DNA of 64,000 bases from Bacilliculturomica massiliensis (GTDB taxonomy: Bacteria > Bacillota > Clostridia > Peptostreptococcales > Anaerovoracaceae). The notes beneath the pieces are model-generated. The model was not told the origin of the DNA. It did not search any database and saw only the letters and a program-made list of their open reading frames with translations. Of this stretch, positions 1 to 8,907 are shown in pieces. Both the position numbers and the translations under genes were made by a program. The stretch spans positions 559,997 through 623,996 of the forward strand of contig NZ_LR027603.1 of NCBI RefSeq assembly GCF_900605495.1, given 5' to 3'. Every line of letters starts with the position of its first letter. Position 1 is the stretch's first letter.

Positions 1-2
1 AC

Positions 3-536
3 CTGCTGCGCGGGGGCGTCCCGGACAGACAGTGGTATGAAGATTCGCTGCGCCTCTGCGCACCGGCGGAGGAAAGTTTAAAGGAAGCGGAAAGGCTGCT
101 GGCCGCCGATCCCCGCGTAAACTTTGATGTGCGGAGGGTGGACGGGCTGTTCGTCTTCACAAAGAGCGGCGATCCGCAGGGGACTATGGCCGGACTGCGG
201 GCCGGTCTGTATGGCGGGAATGTGAGGATCTTAAACAACGGGTCCAAGATCTACATCCTTCCCGGAGCCCTGGACAAGGGGACGGCGCTGCTGCGTCTGC
301 GGAAGCTGCTGGGCGCAGAACTGGTGCTGGCCGCAGGCGACAGCGAGTTCGATGTACCCCTGCTTCTGGCCGCCGACGAGGCCTGGATGCCCCGACAGCT
401 GTATCAGGCCGCGTCCGGCAGTCTCAGCGGGATGGATGGGCGGCGGCTCCACGTTCCGCCCGGGGACGGCCTGTTCTCCGACCTGATGCTGACAGAAGCG
501 GCAAAACGGCTGGGGATCGCCTGCAGACAGGAGTAA
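3..536 (+). CDS. HAD-superfamily hydrolase, C-terminal part (5' end outside window)
   Basis: The frame is open from the first bases of the window, so the start lies upstream. The visible 177 residues contain HAD motif III (the Lys in LDKGTALLRLRKLLG) and motif IV (GDSEFDVPLL, the acidic Mg2+ site). This spacing is typical of Cof/sucrose-phosphate-phosphatase-like HAD phosphatases, which remove phosphate from small phosphorylated metabolites in the cytoplasm through an aspartyl-phosphate. The nucleophile motif DxDxT and the cap domain are not visible. Substrate cannot be told. A GTG at 129 is an internal codon, not a start. Confidence 0.75.
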   Translation: MLRGGVPDRQWYEDSLRLCAPAEESLKEAERLLAADPRVNFDVRRVDGLFVFTKSGDPQGTMAGLRAGLYGGNVRILNNGSKIYILPGALDKGTALLRLRKLLGAELVLAAGDSEFDVPLLLAADEAWMPRQLYQAASGSLSGMDGRRLHVPPGDGLFSDLMLTEAAKRLGIACRQE

Positions 537-698
537 CGGCTCCCGCTGAGGGACCCACGACGCTGAAAATGAGACCCTGTCGAAAATTTGGGCGAAGGCG
601 TAAACGCATTTTGACGTTTTTCTCCTTCCGTCTGTGGTAACCTGTTCAATGGATGAAGGAAAATTGGACAAGACCTTTGACAGAAGGAGGAATTTGAT

Positions 699-1043
699 AT
701 GAACAGAGCGATGGAAATGTACGGAAGGCCGGAGATGCCGGCGATCGAGGGACTGAGAACGAGAAACGCCGCGGGGGATGAGATCATCATTTATATAACG
801 GGCCAGTCGGCGGGAGGCCGGATCAAATTTGTGATCTCTGACATTACGGTCCGAAAAAAGCGGTCCAGGCAGTACTGCTCTGTGACAGAACTGGCTAAGG
901 ACAGCTATCTCTACCGCTGCCTGTCCACAGGCCGGGAGCGGAAAGCCTATCTGGCGGACGTCTATCTGAAATATGTGACGGAAGAGCAGGTGGAGCAGGC
1001 CCTTCTGTGCGCGTGGGAAATGTGCCGGCCGCAGATCGCCTGA
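699..1043 (+). CDS. Small protein of unknown function
   Basis: I do not recognise this 114-residue protein. It has an excellent ribosome binding site (AGAAGGAGG) 7-8 bases before the ATG, so it is probably expressed. It has no signal peptide and no membrane segment. The centre is basic (VRKKRSRQY around residues 51-59) and the C-terminal third looks helical and acidic. It lies alone between the HAD gene and the Bax-inhibitor gene, separated by about 160 and 245 bases. No cysteine pair or catalytic motif stands out. Confidence 0.6.
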   Translation: MNRAMEMYGRPEMPAIEGLRTRNAAGDEIIIYITGQSAGGRIKFVISDITVRKKRSRQYCSVTELAKDSYLYRCLSTGRERKAYLADVYLKYVTEEQVEQALLCAWEMCRPQIA

Positions 1044-1157
1044 CGCGAAAGCGGCTGCGGCTGGGTTCGAGATCCGTATGACTCCTCTGTGACTGGAAAA
1101 AGTATACTGTTGTCAGCAGAGTTAAAAAAAAGTGCTGTAAAATCGCCTGTTTTGTCG

Positions 1158-1183
1158 TATAATAAAGTGGTATAAGTATACTT
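1158..1183 (+). promoter_or_regulatory. Possible promoter -10 with a palindrome upstream of the Bax-inhibitor gene
   Basis: TATAAT lies at 1158-1163 but the -35 (CTGTAA, 17 bases upstream) is poor. A palindrome AAGTATACTT follows at 1174-1183, and a near copy AAGTATACTG lies at 1100-1109. The two boxes therefore flank the -10 exactly 74 bases apart. A DNA-looping repressor is a guess; the sequence shows only the repeats and the -10. Confidence 0.3.
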
Positions 1184-1288
1184 GTATCAAGAATTGAAAG
1201 CAGGCTTTTGGCCGGGCATCGGCGCCGCAGAGGGTCCGCAGCCGGCCGGCGGCAATTGCAGTAATGAATTGGAGAAGGGGGATATTAC

Positions 1289-2008
1289 ATGGATGATCTG
1301 AATGAAATGAAAAGCGACTTTATCGGAGGCGCGTCGTACGGACAGGAGATCGAACCTGTAGGCGCATACGCGGCGAAAACGTTCGGCTGGATGTGTCTGG
1401 GACTGCTGACCACTTTTGCGGTGGCTATGGCCATGATCTTTACGGGAGCGATCTGGGCAGTATTTTCTGTTCCGGCTATGCCGTTTATTCTGCTGATCGC
1501 AGAGCTGGGCGTTGTAATTTACCTGTCGGCCCGCATCGGTTCCATGTCTGTGGGAAAGGCCAAGGGGCTGTTTTTCACCTATGCGGTGCTGAACGGAATC
1601 GTATTTTCTACCATTTTTGTGGCATACGGCATGTGGAGCGTACTGCTGGCATTTCTGTCTGCGTCGCTGTATTTCGGCGTCATGGCGGGAGTGGGTTATT
1701 ACACTAAGGTGGATCTCTCCGGCATGAGACCGATCTTGTTCAGCGGCCTGATCTTCCTCGTGGTGGTCTGGTTCCTCTCTATCTTCATCGGACTGGGCGC
1801 TTTTGAGAGGATCGTCTGCATGATCGGCGTAGCTGTGTTCCTGGGCTTTACCGCCTACGACACGCAGAAGATCAGAGCGTATCACGCCGCTTTCAGCTGT
1901 GACCCTGAGATGGCGAAAAAGGCGTCGATCTTTTCCGCGCTGCAGCTGTATCTGGACTTCATCAATCTGTTCCTGTACATCCTGCGGTTCATGGGCAAGA
2001 GAAACTAG
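1289..2008 (+). CDS. Bax inhibitor-1/YccA-family membrane protein
   Basis: This 239-residue protein is almost entirely hydrophobic, with about seven membrane segments. It carries the family's C-terminal signatures: TAYDTQKI near residue 190 and LYLDFINLFLYILR near the end. The family (BI-1/TMBIM, bacterial YccA and the YetJ calcium-leak channel) forms inner-membrane proteins that act as pH-sensitive calcium channels or modulate FtsH. Which role applies here is not visible. The ATG follows GAGAAGGGGG at good spacing. A strong terminator follows the stop codon, so this is a single-gene unit. Length is normal for the family. Confidence 0.9.
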   Translation: MDDLNEMKSDFIGGASYGQEIEPVGAYAAKTFGWMCLGLLTTFAVAMAMIFTGAIWAVFSVPAMPFILLIAELGVVIYLSARIGSMSVGKAKGLFFTYAVLNGIVFSTIFVAYGMWSVLLAFLSASLYFGVMAGVGYYTKVDLSGMRPILFSGLIFLVVVWFLSIFIGLGAFERIVCMIGVAVFLGFTAYDTQKIRAYHAAFSCDPEMAKKASIFSALQLYLDFINLFLYILRFMGKRN

Positions 2009-2044
2009 TCCGGGCGTTGCACCGGCAGTTCCATATGAGAACAC

Positions 2045-2080
2045 AGATCAGCAGATCTTAACATCTGCTGATCTTTTTTT
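2045..2080 (+). terminator. Rho-independent terminator after the Bax-inhibitor gene
   Basis: A perfect 12-bp stem (AGATCAGCAGAT, 2045-2056, with its complement at 2063-2074) closes a 6-base loop and is followed by a run of T. Confidence 0.93.
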
Positions 2081-2112
2081 GTTTTGGATCAGGGCTGCGC
2101 TCATAGGCGCAC

Positions 2113-2141
2113 TTTCTCTTTTTGCGGGTTCGTGGTATAAT
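2113..2141 (+). promoter_or_regulatory. Extended -10 promoter of the two-component/ABC operon
   Basis: TGG-TATAAT at 2133-2141 is an extended -10 element. The -35 at the expected distance (TTTCTC, 2113-2118) is weak, which fits extended -10 promoters. It lies 131 bases before the response-regulator ATG. Confidence 0.5.
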
Positions 2142-2271
2142 CTTTCGGTCATATCTCCGTTGACAAGGCGCAGCGGGCGCCTGCAAGCGGAGAGCACCGG
2201 CTGACAGAAACGCCCGCGGTCTTCAGGGGCGGGCGGAAGAAGAGCCGGAAAAAATGAAGGAGGGCAGCTGC

Positions 2272-2958
2272 ATGACACGAATATTCCTGGTGGAGGACGA
2301 CAGCGCTATTGCCAGAAATCTGGAACTTTTGCTGCAGTCGAAAAATTTTACAGTCACCCATGTTTCCTCTAGGGAGGAGGCGCACAGAGCGCTTGAAAAG
2401 CGGAAATTCGACCTGGCGCTGGTGGATATCTCTCTGCCGGACGGAAATGGATTTACGGTGTGTACGGAGGTCAAAGCCACACAGGACATCCCTGTCATCT
2501 TTCTGACGGCCTCCGGAGACGAAGCCAGTGTGGTCACCGGGCTGAATATGGGAGCGGACGATTATATCACCAAACCTTTCCGCCCCCGCGAACTGGTGGC
2601 GCGGATCCAGGCCGCCCTGAGAAAAAACGGGCGCTCTCAATCCGTTTTTGAAGTGGACGGCCTGCAAGTAGATACGACAAGCGGCGTGGTCAGGAAAAAC
2701 GGCGGCGAAATTTACTTATCCGCGCTGGAATATCGTCTGCTGCTGGTATTCGTCAACAATCCCCAAAATATCATCACCCGGGGCCGGCTGCTGGACGAAC
2801 TGTGGGACGCGGCGGGCGAGTTTGTCAATGACAATACTCTAACTGTTTATATCAAACGTCTGCGGGAGAAAATAGAGGATGACCCCGGAGAACCCAGGAT
2901 CATTCTGACCGTCCGGGGCACCGGTTATCGATTGGGAGGCGGAAATGTTTCGGAATAG
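2272..2958 (+). CDS. OmpR-family response regulator
   Basis: The protein has a receiver domain (acidic pair D9-D10, phospho-acceptor D52 in VDISLPDG, conserved Thr in FLTAS, Lys in YITKPF) followed by an OmpR/PhoB winged-helix DNA-binding domain ending in TVRGTGYRLG. I place the start at 2272 because AAGGAGGG lies 7 bases before it; the in-frame ATG at 2254 lacks such a site. The gene overlaps the histidine kinase by 14 bases, and an ABC exporter follows. This order is that of BceRS-type antimicrobial-peptide sensing systems, so it probably activates the downstream transporter. The inducing compound is unknown. Confidence 0.93.
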   Translation: MTRIFLVEDDSAIARNLELLLQSKNFTVTHVSSREEAHRALEKRKFDLALVDISLPDGNGFTVCTEVKATQDIPVIFLTASGDEASVVTGLNMGADDYITKPFRPRELVARIQAALRKNGRSQSVFEVDGLQVDTTSGVVRKNGGEIYLSALEYRLLLVFVNNPQNIITRGRLLDELWDAAGEFVNDNTLTVYIKRLREKIEDDPGEPRIILTVRGTGYRLGGGNVSE

Positions 2959-3934
2959 AGAATTTCGGCTTTTTGCCGTTTCGTTTTTCCTGATGGCGGC
3001 CGTGGCCGCGGCGTTTGGCTTTGCCATCGGACAGGCGGCGGGTATTCTATGCCTGGCGTCCGCGGCCGTTTACGGCGCGGCCTTTACATTGTTTACAAGA
3101 GCCCGATATCGAAACATCGCCAGGATCTCAGACCAGATCGATCTTGTGCTGCACAATGAAGACCGCCTCTACATTGACGATCTGGATGAGGGAGAGCTTA
3201 ATATCCTCCACAGCGAGATCACAAAAATGATGCTGCGCATTCGGGAACAGAACCAGTCGCTGAAGGACGAAAAAGTACATCTGGCTGATTCTCTGGCCGA
3301 TATCGCCCATCAGCTGCGCACGCCGCTCACGTCGGCAAACCTCATACTATCGCTTTTGGAGGAAACTTCCGATGAAAGCCGGCGCCGGGCGTTTGTGCGC
3401 GAGGCGGAGGAGCTGCTCGTCAGGATGGACTGGCTGATCACTTCGCTGTTGAAATTGTCCCGGCTGGACGCGGGGGTGGTGGAGTTTCAGAGCCGGAGGG
3501 CAAAAGCGGCCGATCTGATATACGCTTCCGCACGTCCGCTGCTGATCCCCATGGAACTGCACAATATCCATCTGCACACAGATCTGCCAGAGGAGATCGT
3601 GATCCGCTGCGATCCGGGCTGGCTCCAGGAAGCGATCCAAAACATCCTGAAAAACGGTATGGAGAGCGCGGGCGACAATGGGAGCATCGAAATCGCCTGC
3701 AGGGATAATCCCCTCTATACGGAGATCACCATCCGCGACGACGGCCCGGGATTTGATGAAGAAGAACTGCCCCGGCTCTTCGACAGGTTTTACCGCGGCA
3801 AAAGCGCCGGCGTTTCCGGTTATGGGATCGGCCTGGCTCTCTGTAAAATGATCATCACGCGGCAGGGCGGAACCATCACGGCTAAAAATCACCCCCTGGG
3901 CGGTTCGATCTTTTCCATTCGTTTTCCAAAGTGA
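2945..3934 (+). CDS. Intramembrane-sensing histidine kinase
   Basis: This 329-residue kinase has two membrane segments (about residues 9-28 and 32-50) separated by only a few residues, so it has essentially no external sensor. A HisKA domain follows, with the phosphorylated His at about residue 122 in IAHQLRTPLT. Then comes a HATPase domain with the N box (ILKNGMESAG), G1 box (DDGPGF) and G2 box (GYGIGLAL). Kinases of this shape (BceS-like) usually sense through a partner ABC permease rather than a ligand of their own. The adjacent ABC pair is the obvious partner. GGGAGG precedes the ATG within the end of the regulator gene. Confidence 0.92.
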   Translation: MFRNREFRLFAVSFFLMAAVAAAFGFAIGQAAGILCLASAAVYGAAFTLFTRARYRNIARISDQIDLVLHNEDRLYIDDLDEGELNILHSEITKMMLRIREQNQSLKDEKVHLADSLADIAHQLRTPLTSANLILSLLEETSDESRRRAFVREAEELLVRMDWLITSLLKLSRLDAGVVEFQSRRAKAADLIYASARPLLIPMELHNIHLHTDLPEEIVIRCDPGWLQEAIQNILKNGMESAGDNGSIEIACRDNPLYTEITIRDDGPGFDEEELPRLFDRFYRGKSAGVSGYGIGLALCKMIITRQGGTITAKNHPLGGSIFSIRFPK

Positions 3935-4019
3935 CAGATCTCTCACCGGAAAGTCATCGAGATACACAGTTAACTGCTCTATGATGTGGATAGCCAATTA
4001 AAAGAAGGGAGGCTCACAA

Positions 4020-4703
4020 ATGGAGCTGATTAAAATCGAAGATCTGTGCAAGGTCTACGGCGAGGGAGGAAATCGGGTGACCGCCTTGGACCACGTCTCG
4101 CTGACCATCGAAAAAGGAGAGTTTATCGCGATCATCGGTTCCTCCGGTTCCGGCAAATCCACACTGCTGCACATCATCGGCGGCGTGGACGTGCCCACAA
4201 GCGGAAAGGTGTATGTGGACGGGAATGACGTATACGCACAAAACAATGAAAAGCTGGCTATTTTCCGCAGACGGCAGGTGGGGTTGATCTACCAGTTTCA
4301 CAATCTGATCCCTACGCTGAACGTGGTGGAAAACATTACACTGCCTGTCCTGATGGACAAGCGCAGGGTGAACAAAGAGCGTCTGAACGATCTGTTGGAG
4401 ATGCTGGGGCTTGAAGGCCGCAGGACGCATCTGCCCAATCAGCTCTCAGGCGGCCAGCAGCAGCGCGTGTCCATAGGCCGCGCTCTGATGAACGCTCCGG
4501 CCGTCATGCTTGCCGACGAACCCACGGGCAGTCTGGACAGCCGGAATGGACGCGAGATCGTCGATCTGCTGAAGCTGAGCAATAAAAAATACGGGCAGAC
4601 CCTGATCATCGTGACCCACGATGAAAATATCGCGCTGCAGGCGGACCGCATTATCAGTATCTCGGACGGCAGGATCGTGAGAGACGAGAGGGTGCGGCCA
4701 TGA
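4020..4703 (+). CDS. ABC transporter ATP-binding protein (MacB/LolD/BceA type)
   Basis: This 227-residue ATPase has Walker A at residues 40-48 (GSSGSGKST), a Q-loop (YQFHNLIPT), the signature LSGGQQQR near residue 142 and Walker B VMLADEPTG near residue 165. All active-site residues are intact. It matches the MacB/LolD/BceA class that powers FtsX-type permeases acting on peptides or lipoproteins at the membrane surface. It ends with a 4-base ATGA overlap with the permease gene, which indicates translational coupling. It probably serves in peptide-antibiotic defence or export together with the two-component system upstream. Confidence 0.93.
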   Translation: MELIKIEDLCKVYGEGGNRVTALDHVSLTIEKGEFIAIIGSSGSGKSTLLHIIGGVDVPTSGKVYVDGNDVYAQNNEKLAIFRRRQVGLIYQFHNLIPTLNVVENITLPVLMDKRRVNKERLNDLLEMLGLEGRRTHLPNQLSGGQQQRVSIGRALMNAPAVMLADEPTGSLDSRNGREIVDLLKLSNKKYGQTLIIVTHDENIALQADRIISISDGRIVRDERVRP

Positions 4704-7288
4704 ATATTTTTAATAAAGTCACCTTGCAGGGTATGAAAAAAAGCCGGGCGCGGACCATCGTGACGGTGATCGGAGTCATCCTGTCCGCCGCCATGATCAC
4801 AGGGGTGGCCACCTTCGTTGTGTCCCTGCAGAATTATATGGTCGATGGCGCCATGTTGAAATACGGAGGCTGGCATGTGGAGTTCCCGGATGTTTCTCCT
4901 TCCTTCGCGCAGGAACGGGAGACAGACGGCAGAACAGCTGACGCCGCGGAGTTTCAGAACATCGGCTACGCAGTCCTTGAGGGCGGAAAAAATCCTGACA
5001 AACCGTATTTGTTTCTGGCGGGATTCAGTCAGAAAGCTTTCGAACTTCTGCCCATCGACCTTATCTCCGGCAGACTGCCGGAAAACAGCGGGGAGGTCCT
5101 GATCCCGGCCCACGTGGCGGCAAACGGCGGCGTTAAAATTTCGGTGGGAGACACCCTGTCGCTGGCCGTGGGAGAGCGTCAGGCTGGGGATGGAGCCCTT
5201 AGCCAGCATGATCCCTATGTTTCCGGAGATGAGTCCGGGACGGCGGGAGAAGCTCTTGTACCGGAATTCAGGAAGTCCTACACGGTGGTGGGCATCTGTG
5301 AGAGACCCGCTTTCGAGGAATTTTCCGCACCGGGCTACACGCTGATCACAACGGAAGATCCCGCGTCGCAGGCAGACAGCGTCAGTGTTTTCGTCACTCT
5401 GAAAAATCCGCGGCAGGTCCGCAATTATGTGAAAGACACGGCCGGAAGCTGCGCCTACGTCTTAAACGACAACATTCTGCGCTTTATGGGTCTCTCAGAG
5501 GACAAAATGTTCAATACGCTGCTGTATTCCATCGGCGGCGTACTGGTGGCTCTGATCATGACCGGCGCCATATTTCTCATCTACAATTCGTTCAACATAT
5601 CGCTGAACGAACGAACGCGTCAGTTCGGCATCCTTTCATCTGTGGGGGCCACAGCAAAGCAGCTGCGGAATTCCGTGTTGTTTGAAGGACTCTGCATCGG
5701 CGCGGCGGGCATCCCCATCGGCGTCGCGGCAGGGATCGGAAGTATGGGCATTGTGATCTCGTCTGTGGCGGGGAATTTCGGAACTTTTGCTTACAGCGCC
5801 GTGCCGCTGACTCTGAAAGTATCCGCTCCTGCCGTGGCAGCCGCGGCGGCGGTCAGCATGGTTACCATACTGATCGCGGCCTATGTTCCGTCCCGGAAAG
5901 CCGCAGGTACGCCTGTGATGGAGAACATTCGCCAGACCAACGCAGTGAGGATATCATCCGGCGCTGTGAAAACTTCCAGGTTCGCACAGCGCATGTTCGG
6001 TCTGGAAGGCACGCTGGCGCTGAAGAATTTTAAAAGAAACAGAAGGCGTTATCGCAGCATCGTATTATCGCTCACGTTAAGCGTGGTACTGTTCGTGTCG
6101 GCCGATACTTTTGGAGCACACCTGAAACAAGCTGCGGAACAGTCCGTGATGGAAAGCGATTATGATATCTGCTTTTATACACAGGACATGGACGAGGGAG
6201 AATGGTTCAGGCTTTACGACCGGCTGAAAACAGCCGGCGGAGTCACGGAAAGCTCCTATCAGACGATCTCGGCATACCAATGCGCGGTCCGGGCAGGGGA
6301 TCTTTCCGACAGCTACCGGAAGATCGCCGGATATGATCAGGGGGATGAAATGATCGATCTGCCCATGGACATCCAGTTTGTGGAGGACAGCGTGTTTCTG
6401 AGCTTTATCGAGAGCCAGGGATTGTCCCAGGAGGATTATACCGGGGAGAATGCGAAGATGATCGCCGTCGCCAAGGCCAAAGAGAAGGATGAGACAAAGG
6501 ACGGGAAGACCGTGCTGATCAACATGTTCGAAGACTCTTCCGGGGATTTCCGGGTGACGCCTGAGACAGGCGGCGGTACCGGGCTTGAACGGGAGCAGGA
6601 TATCCATATGACCTTTGTAGATACCATACCCTCCGATACGCTTCCCAGAAAACCCTCAGAGGTAAAGCCGTACGTTTTTATGGTGGTGGCTCCGTACCAG
6701 CTGAAAGAGAAGTTTGAGACGCCCGGCGTCCGTGAAGAAATGGGCCTGACTTTTCTGTCCGGGGATCCCGCCCGGTCGGTGGCTGAAATGGAAGCGATGA
6801 TAAAGGCCGAGGGGATCACCGCGGACTATACCCTGTACAACACGCACAAAATGTTTGAAGAGAATCGCAGCATCATGTACGTAGTCAATGTGTTCACATC
6901 TGTTTTTGCCGCGATGATCTCGCTGATCGCGGTGGCCAATGTGTTTAACACCATTTCCACCAACATCCGGCTTCGACGGCGGGAACTGGCCATGCTCCGC
7001 TCTGTGGGAATGCCTGACCGCGATTTCAGAAAAATGATGAACTTTGAATGCGCTTTTTACGGCATGCGGACGCTGCTGCTGGGGCTTCCTGCAGCAGGCG
7101 TGCTCTCCTGGCTGATCTACAGAGGATTCGTCCTGGGCGGAGCGGATATGAATTTTATATTCCCGTGGAGGAGCATGACGATCAGCGTGCTGGGCGTTTT
7201 CTTCGTGGTGTTCATCACCATGCTTTACGCCGTCAGCAAGATCAAAAAAGAAAATATCATCGATGCGCTCCGGGACGATATGAATTAA
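4700..7288 (+). CDS. FtsX-family ABC transporter permease
   Basis: This 862-residue permease has an N-terminal membrane segment (about residues 18-40) and a large outside domain. A first FtsX block of three membrane segments follows (about 275-400), then another membrane segment near 455, a second outside domain, and a final FtsX block (about 735-855). The tandem FtsX layout is typical of Gram-positive MacB/SalY-like exporters. It is larger than the 10-segment BceB permease of about 650 residues, so the operon is BceRS-like in its regulators but not a canonical BceAB. The stop codon overlaps that of the convergent lactate racemase gene. Confidence 0.88.
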   Translation: MNIFNKVTLQGMKKSRARTIVTVIGVILSAAMITGVATFVVSLQNYMVDGAMLKYGGWHVEFPDVSPSFAQERETDGRTADAAEFQNIGYAVLEGGKNPDKPYLFLAGFSQKAFELLPIDLISGRLPENSGEVLIPAHVAANGGVKISVGDTLSLAVGERQAGDGALSQHDPYVSGDESGTAGEALVPEFRKSYTVVGICERPAFEEFSAPGYTLITTEDPASQADSVSVFVTLKNPRQVRNYVKDTAGSCAYVLNDNILRFMGLSEDKMFNTLLYSIGGVLVALIMTGAIFLIYNSFNISLNERTRQFGILSSVGATAKQLRNSVLFEGLCIGAAGIPIGVAAGIGSMGIVISSVAGNFGTFAYSAVPLTLKVSAPAVAAAAAVSMVTILIAAYVPSRKAAGTPVMENIRQTNAVRISSGAVKTSRFAQRMFGLEGTLALKNFKRNRRRYRSIVLSLTLSVVLFVSADTFGAHLKQAAEQSVMESDYDICFYTQDMDEGEWFRLYDRLKTAGGVTESSYQTISAYQCAVRAGDLSDSYRKIAGYDQGDEMIDLPMDIQFVEDSVFLSFIESQGLSQEDYTGENAKMIAVAKAKEKDETKDGKTVLINMFEDSSGDFRVTPETGGGTGLEREQDIHMTFVDTIPSDTLPRKPSEVKPYVFMVVAPYQLKEKFETPGVREEMGLTFLSGDPARSVAEMEAMIKAEGITADYTLYNTHKMFEENRSIMYVVNVFTSVFAAMISLIAVANVFNTISTNIRLRRRELAMLRSVGMPDRDFRKMMNFECAFYGMRTLLLGLPAAGVLSWLIYRGFVLGGADMNFIFPWRSMTISVLGVFFVVFITMLYAVSKIKKENIIDALRDDMN

Positions 7289-8823
7289 CAGCCGCTGCGT
7301 TTCACGATGACGGATACGCCGTCAGGGATGACGCTGACGCTGCCTTTTCCGCCCAGCCATCTGTCTGCCATGCGCAGAGCTTCCGCGATGTCAGGCGCCC
7401 ATTCCATGTGCATGGCCCGTACCATATCCCGGGGCGCGTCAGTGACCATGATGACCCGATACTTCAGGAGGATGCGGCAGAGGATCTGGGATTCCCACTG
7501 GTCGGGGACCGTATCGTTTTGCTCTGTGGCCAGGAAACGTTCCATGATGGCTTCCGCAGAAGGCTGCTGTGCAAAGGTCTCGTAGAAGGATTGTCCGCCG
7601 TGACCGTCGGAGCAGGCGGAGACCATGATGATGACGCCGCCGGGACGGCACGCAGCTTCTGCGGCGGTCATGCCCTTCACCGCCTGATAGATATTCTGAT
7701 CGAGAGGATAGCCGCCGTTGGTGGAGATGACGATGTCCGCGGGGACGGCTTCCACGCCGGCCAGCCGGCTCACGCTGCGGCAGCCAGCCAGATGTGCCTC
7801 GTTAAAATGACCGGCGAAGGCGTCGGCCACGCGTTTTTCCCCGTCCAGGACCACATTGACGATGAAGGCAAGGTCAGCCAGTTCCGCGGCCCGTACCATG
7901 TCGCGGTGGATCGGATTTCCCTCAAGGACCCCTGTCCGCGAACAGGGATGGGCGATGAATTTCGAACAGTGGTTGGCCAGTACCGTCGTTCGGTCCGCGA
8001 TACCGGGGAGCACGCTCTTGCGCCCTCCGGAAAAGCCGGCGAAGAAGTGGGGCTCGATGAAGCCCTCCGCAAGGAGAAGATCGGCTTCCGCCGCCAGCCG
8101 GCTGATACGCAGGGGAATGCCGGAGGGCAGAACGCCGGCGCACATCATATCCTCAGATTTTCCGCTCTCGTGGACCACAAAGCGAAGCCGGGGATCATCC
8201 GCCAGCCTGGGACCGAATTTGTAGATCAGTTCCTCCCGGGTGGTGGGCCGGTGAAAACCTGTGGCGATGAGAACGGTGAGAACACCGCGGTAACCCGCCA
8301 GCTCCAGTTCCTCCAGAACCGCGGGAAGGATCACGCTGCTGGGAACGGGGCGGGTGTGGTCGCTGGCGATCAGCACGATATTTTCTTTGTTCCGGGCCAG
8401 ATCCCGAAGCCGGGGGGAGCCGATGGGATTTTGCAGCGCCCGGCGCACCAGTTCCGTCTGCGCGGCGGCGGAGTGTGCTGCTTCAGAGACGGTTGGCGGT
8501 GCGCCTACAGCAGCGGGTCGTGGCGCTGCTGCGGGCTGCGCTTCTGCAGATCGGGCTGCTGTTGCGTTGGGTTGCGTAGCGTCGGAAGAAGCGTGTTCAG
8601 CGGCGGAGAGCTCCTCCTGGCGCGCAGATGACTCGGCGGCGGGCTGCGCCGCGGTGGATAAGGTCGGCGTCTCGGAGACGGCGCGTGCTGCTCCTGCAGT
8701 AGCGGGTTGTGGCGCTGTTGCGGGCTGCGCCGCGGCAGGGCGGAGAATGGCGGCCAGACGTTCTTCCGGGATTTCCGCGTCGAGGAAGCCTTTTCCGTAG
8801 GGCAGCTTGATGATTCGATTCAT
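7285..8823 (-). CDS. larA: Nickel-pincer lactate racemase (LarA family) with an Ala/Pro-rich insertion
   Basis: LarA interconverts D- and L-lactate using a nickel-pincer nucleotide. Recognisable family blocks are the N-terminal LPYGKGFLDAEIPEE, SDHTRPVP (residues 154-161), the glycine-rich FAGFSGGRKSVLPG, and ISTNGGYPLDQN. The start at 8823 is chosen because GAGG lies 6 bases upstream; the ATG at 8835 has no site. At 512 residues it is about 90 longer than usual. The excess is a low-complexity Ala/Pro/Thr/Ser insert at residues 30-121, between the first strand region and the QNPIGSP helix. It lies downstream of lctBCD on the same strand and would feed the stereoisomer needed by LctD. LarA homologues acting on other 2-hydroxyacids cannot be excluded. 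Confidence 0.87.
   Translation of the reverse strand: MNRIIKLPYGKGFLDAEIPEERLAAILRPAAAQPATAPQPATAGAARAVSETPTLSTAAQPAAESSARQEELSAAEHASSDATQPNATAARSAEAQPAAAPRPAAVGAPPTVSEAAHSAAAQTELVRRALQNPIGSPRLRDLARNKENIVLIASDHTRPVPSSVILPAVLEELELAGYRGVLTVLIATGFHRPTTREELIYKFGPRLADDPRLRFVVHESGKSEDMMCAGVLPSGIPLRISRLAAEADLLLAEGFIEPHFFAGFSGGRKSVLPGIADRTTVLANHCSKFIAHPCSRTGVLEGNPIHRDMVRAAELADLAFIVNVVLDGEKRVADAFAGHFNEAHLAGCRSVSRLAGVEAVPADIVISTNGGYPLDQNIYQAVKGMTAAEAACRPGGVIIMVSACSDGHGGQSFYETFAQQPSAEAIMERFLATEQNDTVPDQWESQILCRILLKYRVIMVTDAPRDMVRAMHMEWAPDIAEALRMADRWLGGKGSVSVIPDGVSVIVKRSGC
8461..8736 (-). repeat. Duplicated low-complexity insert inside larA
   Basis: The insert (residues 30-121 of LarA) contains two related segments. 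AQPATAPQPATAGA (residues 32-45) and AQPAAAPRPAAVGA (95-108) lie 63 residues, or 189 bases, apart, each followed by a V-S-E motif. This is an in-frame duplication that has diverged. Nothing resembling it is part of the LarA fold as I know it. Confidence 0.75.
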
Positions 8824-8869
8824 AGGAAGCCTCATTTCGTAAAAATATAATTCAATAGGGGAGTTTAAA

Positions 8870-8907
8870 GGAGTACTGCGAAGGGAAAATGCCGCGGTAC
8901 TCCCTTT
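8870..8907. promoter_or_regulatory. Hairpin in the larA leader
   Basis: GGAGTAC (8870-8876) pairs with GTACTCC (8897-8903), extended by TGCG/CGCG to an 11-bp stem with one G-T pair. On the plus strand it is followed by TTTT. On the minus strand, which is the larA transcript, it lies 47 bases before the larA start and is followed by TTTAAA. It could be a weak terminator facing away from larA or a leader structure controlling larA. Confidence 0.45.

Noticed and set aside
7048-8631. A 527-codon plus-strand frame over the permease end and larA
   Set aside because: It crosses two recognised genes on opposite strands; its translation is low-complexity antisense of larA.
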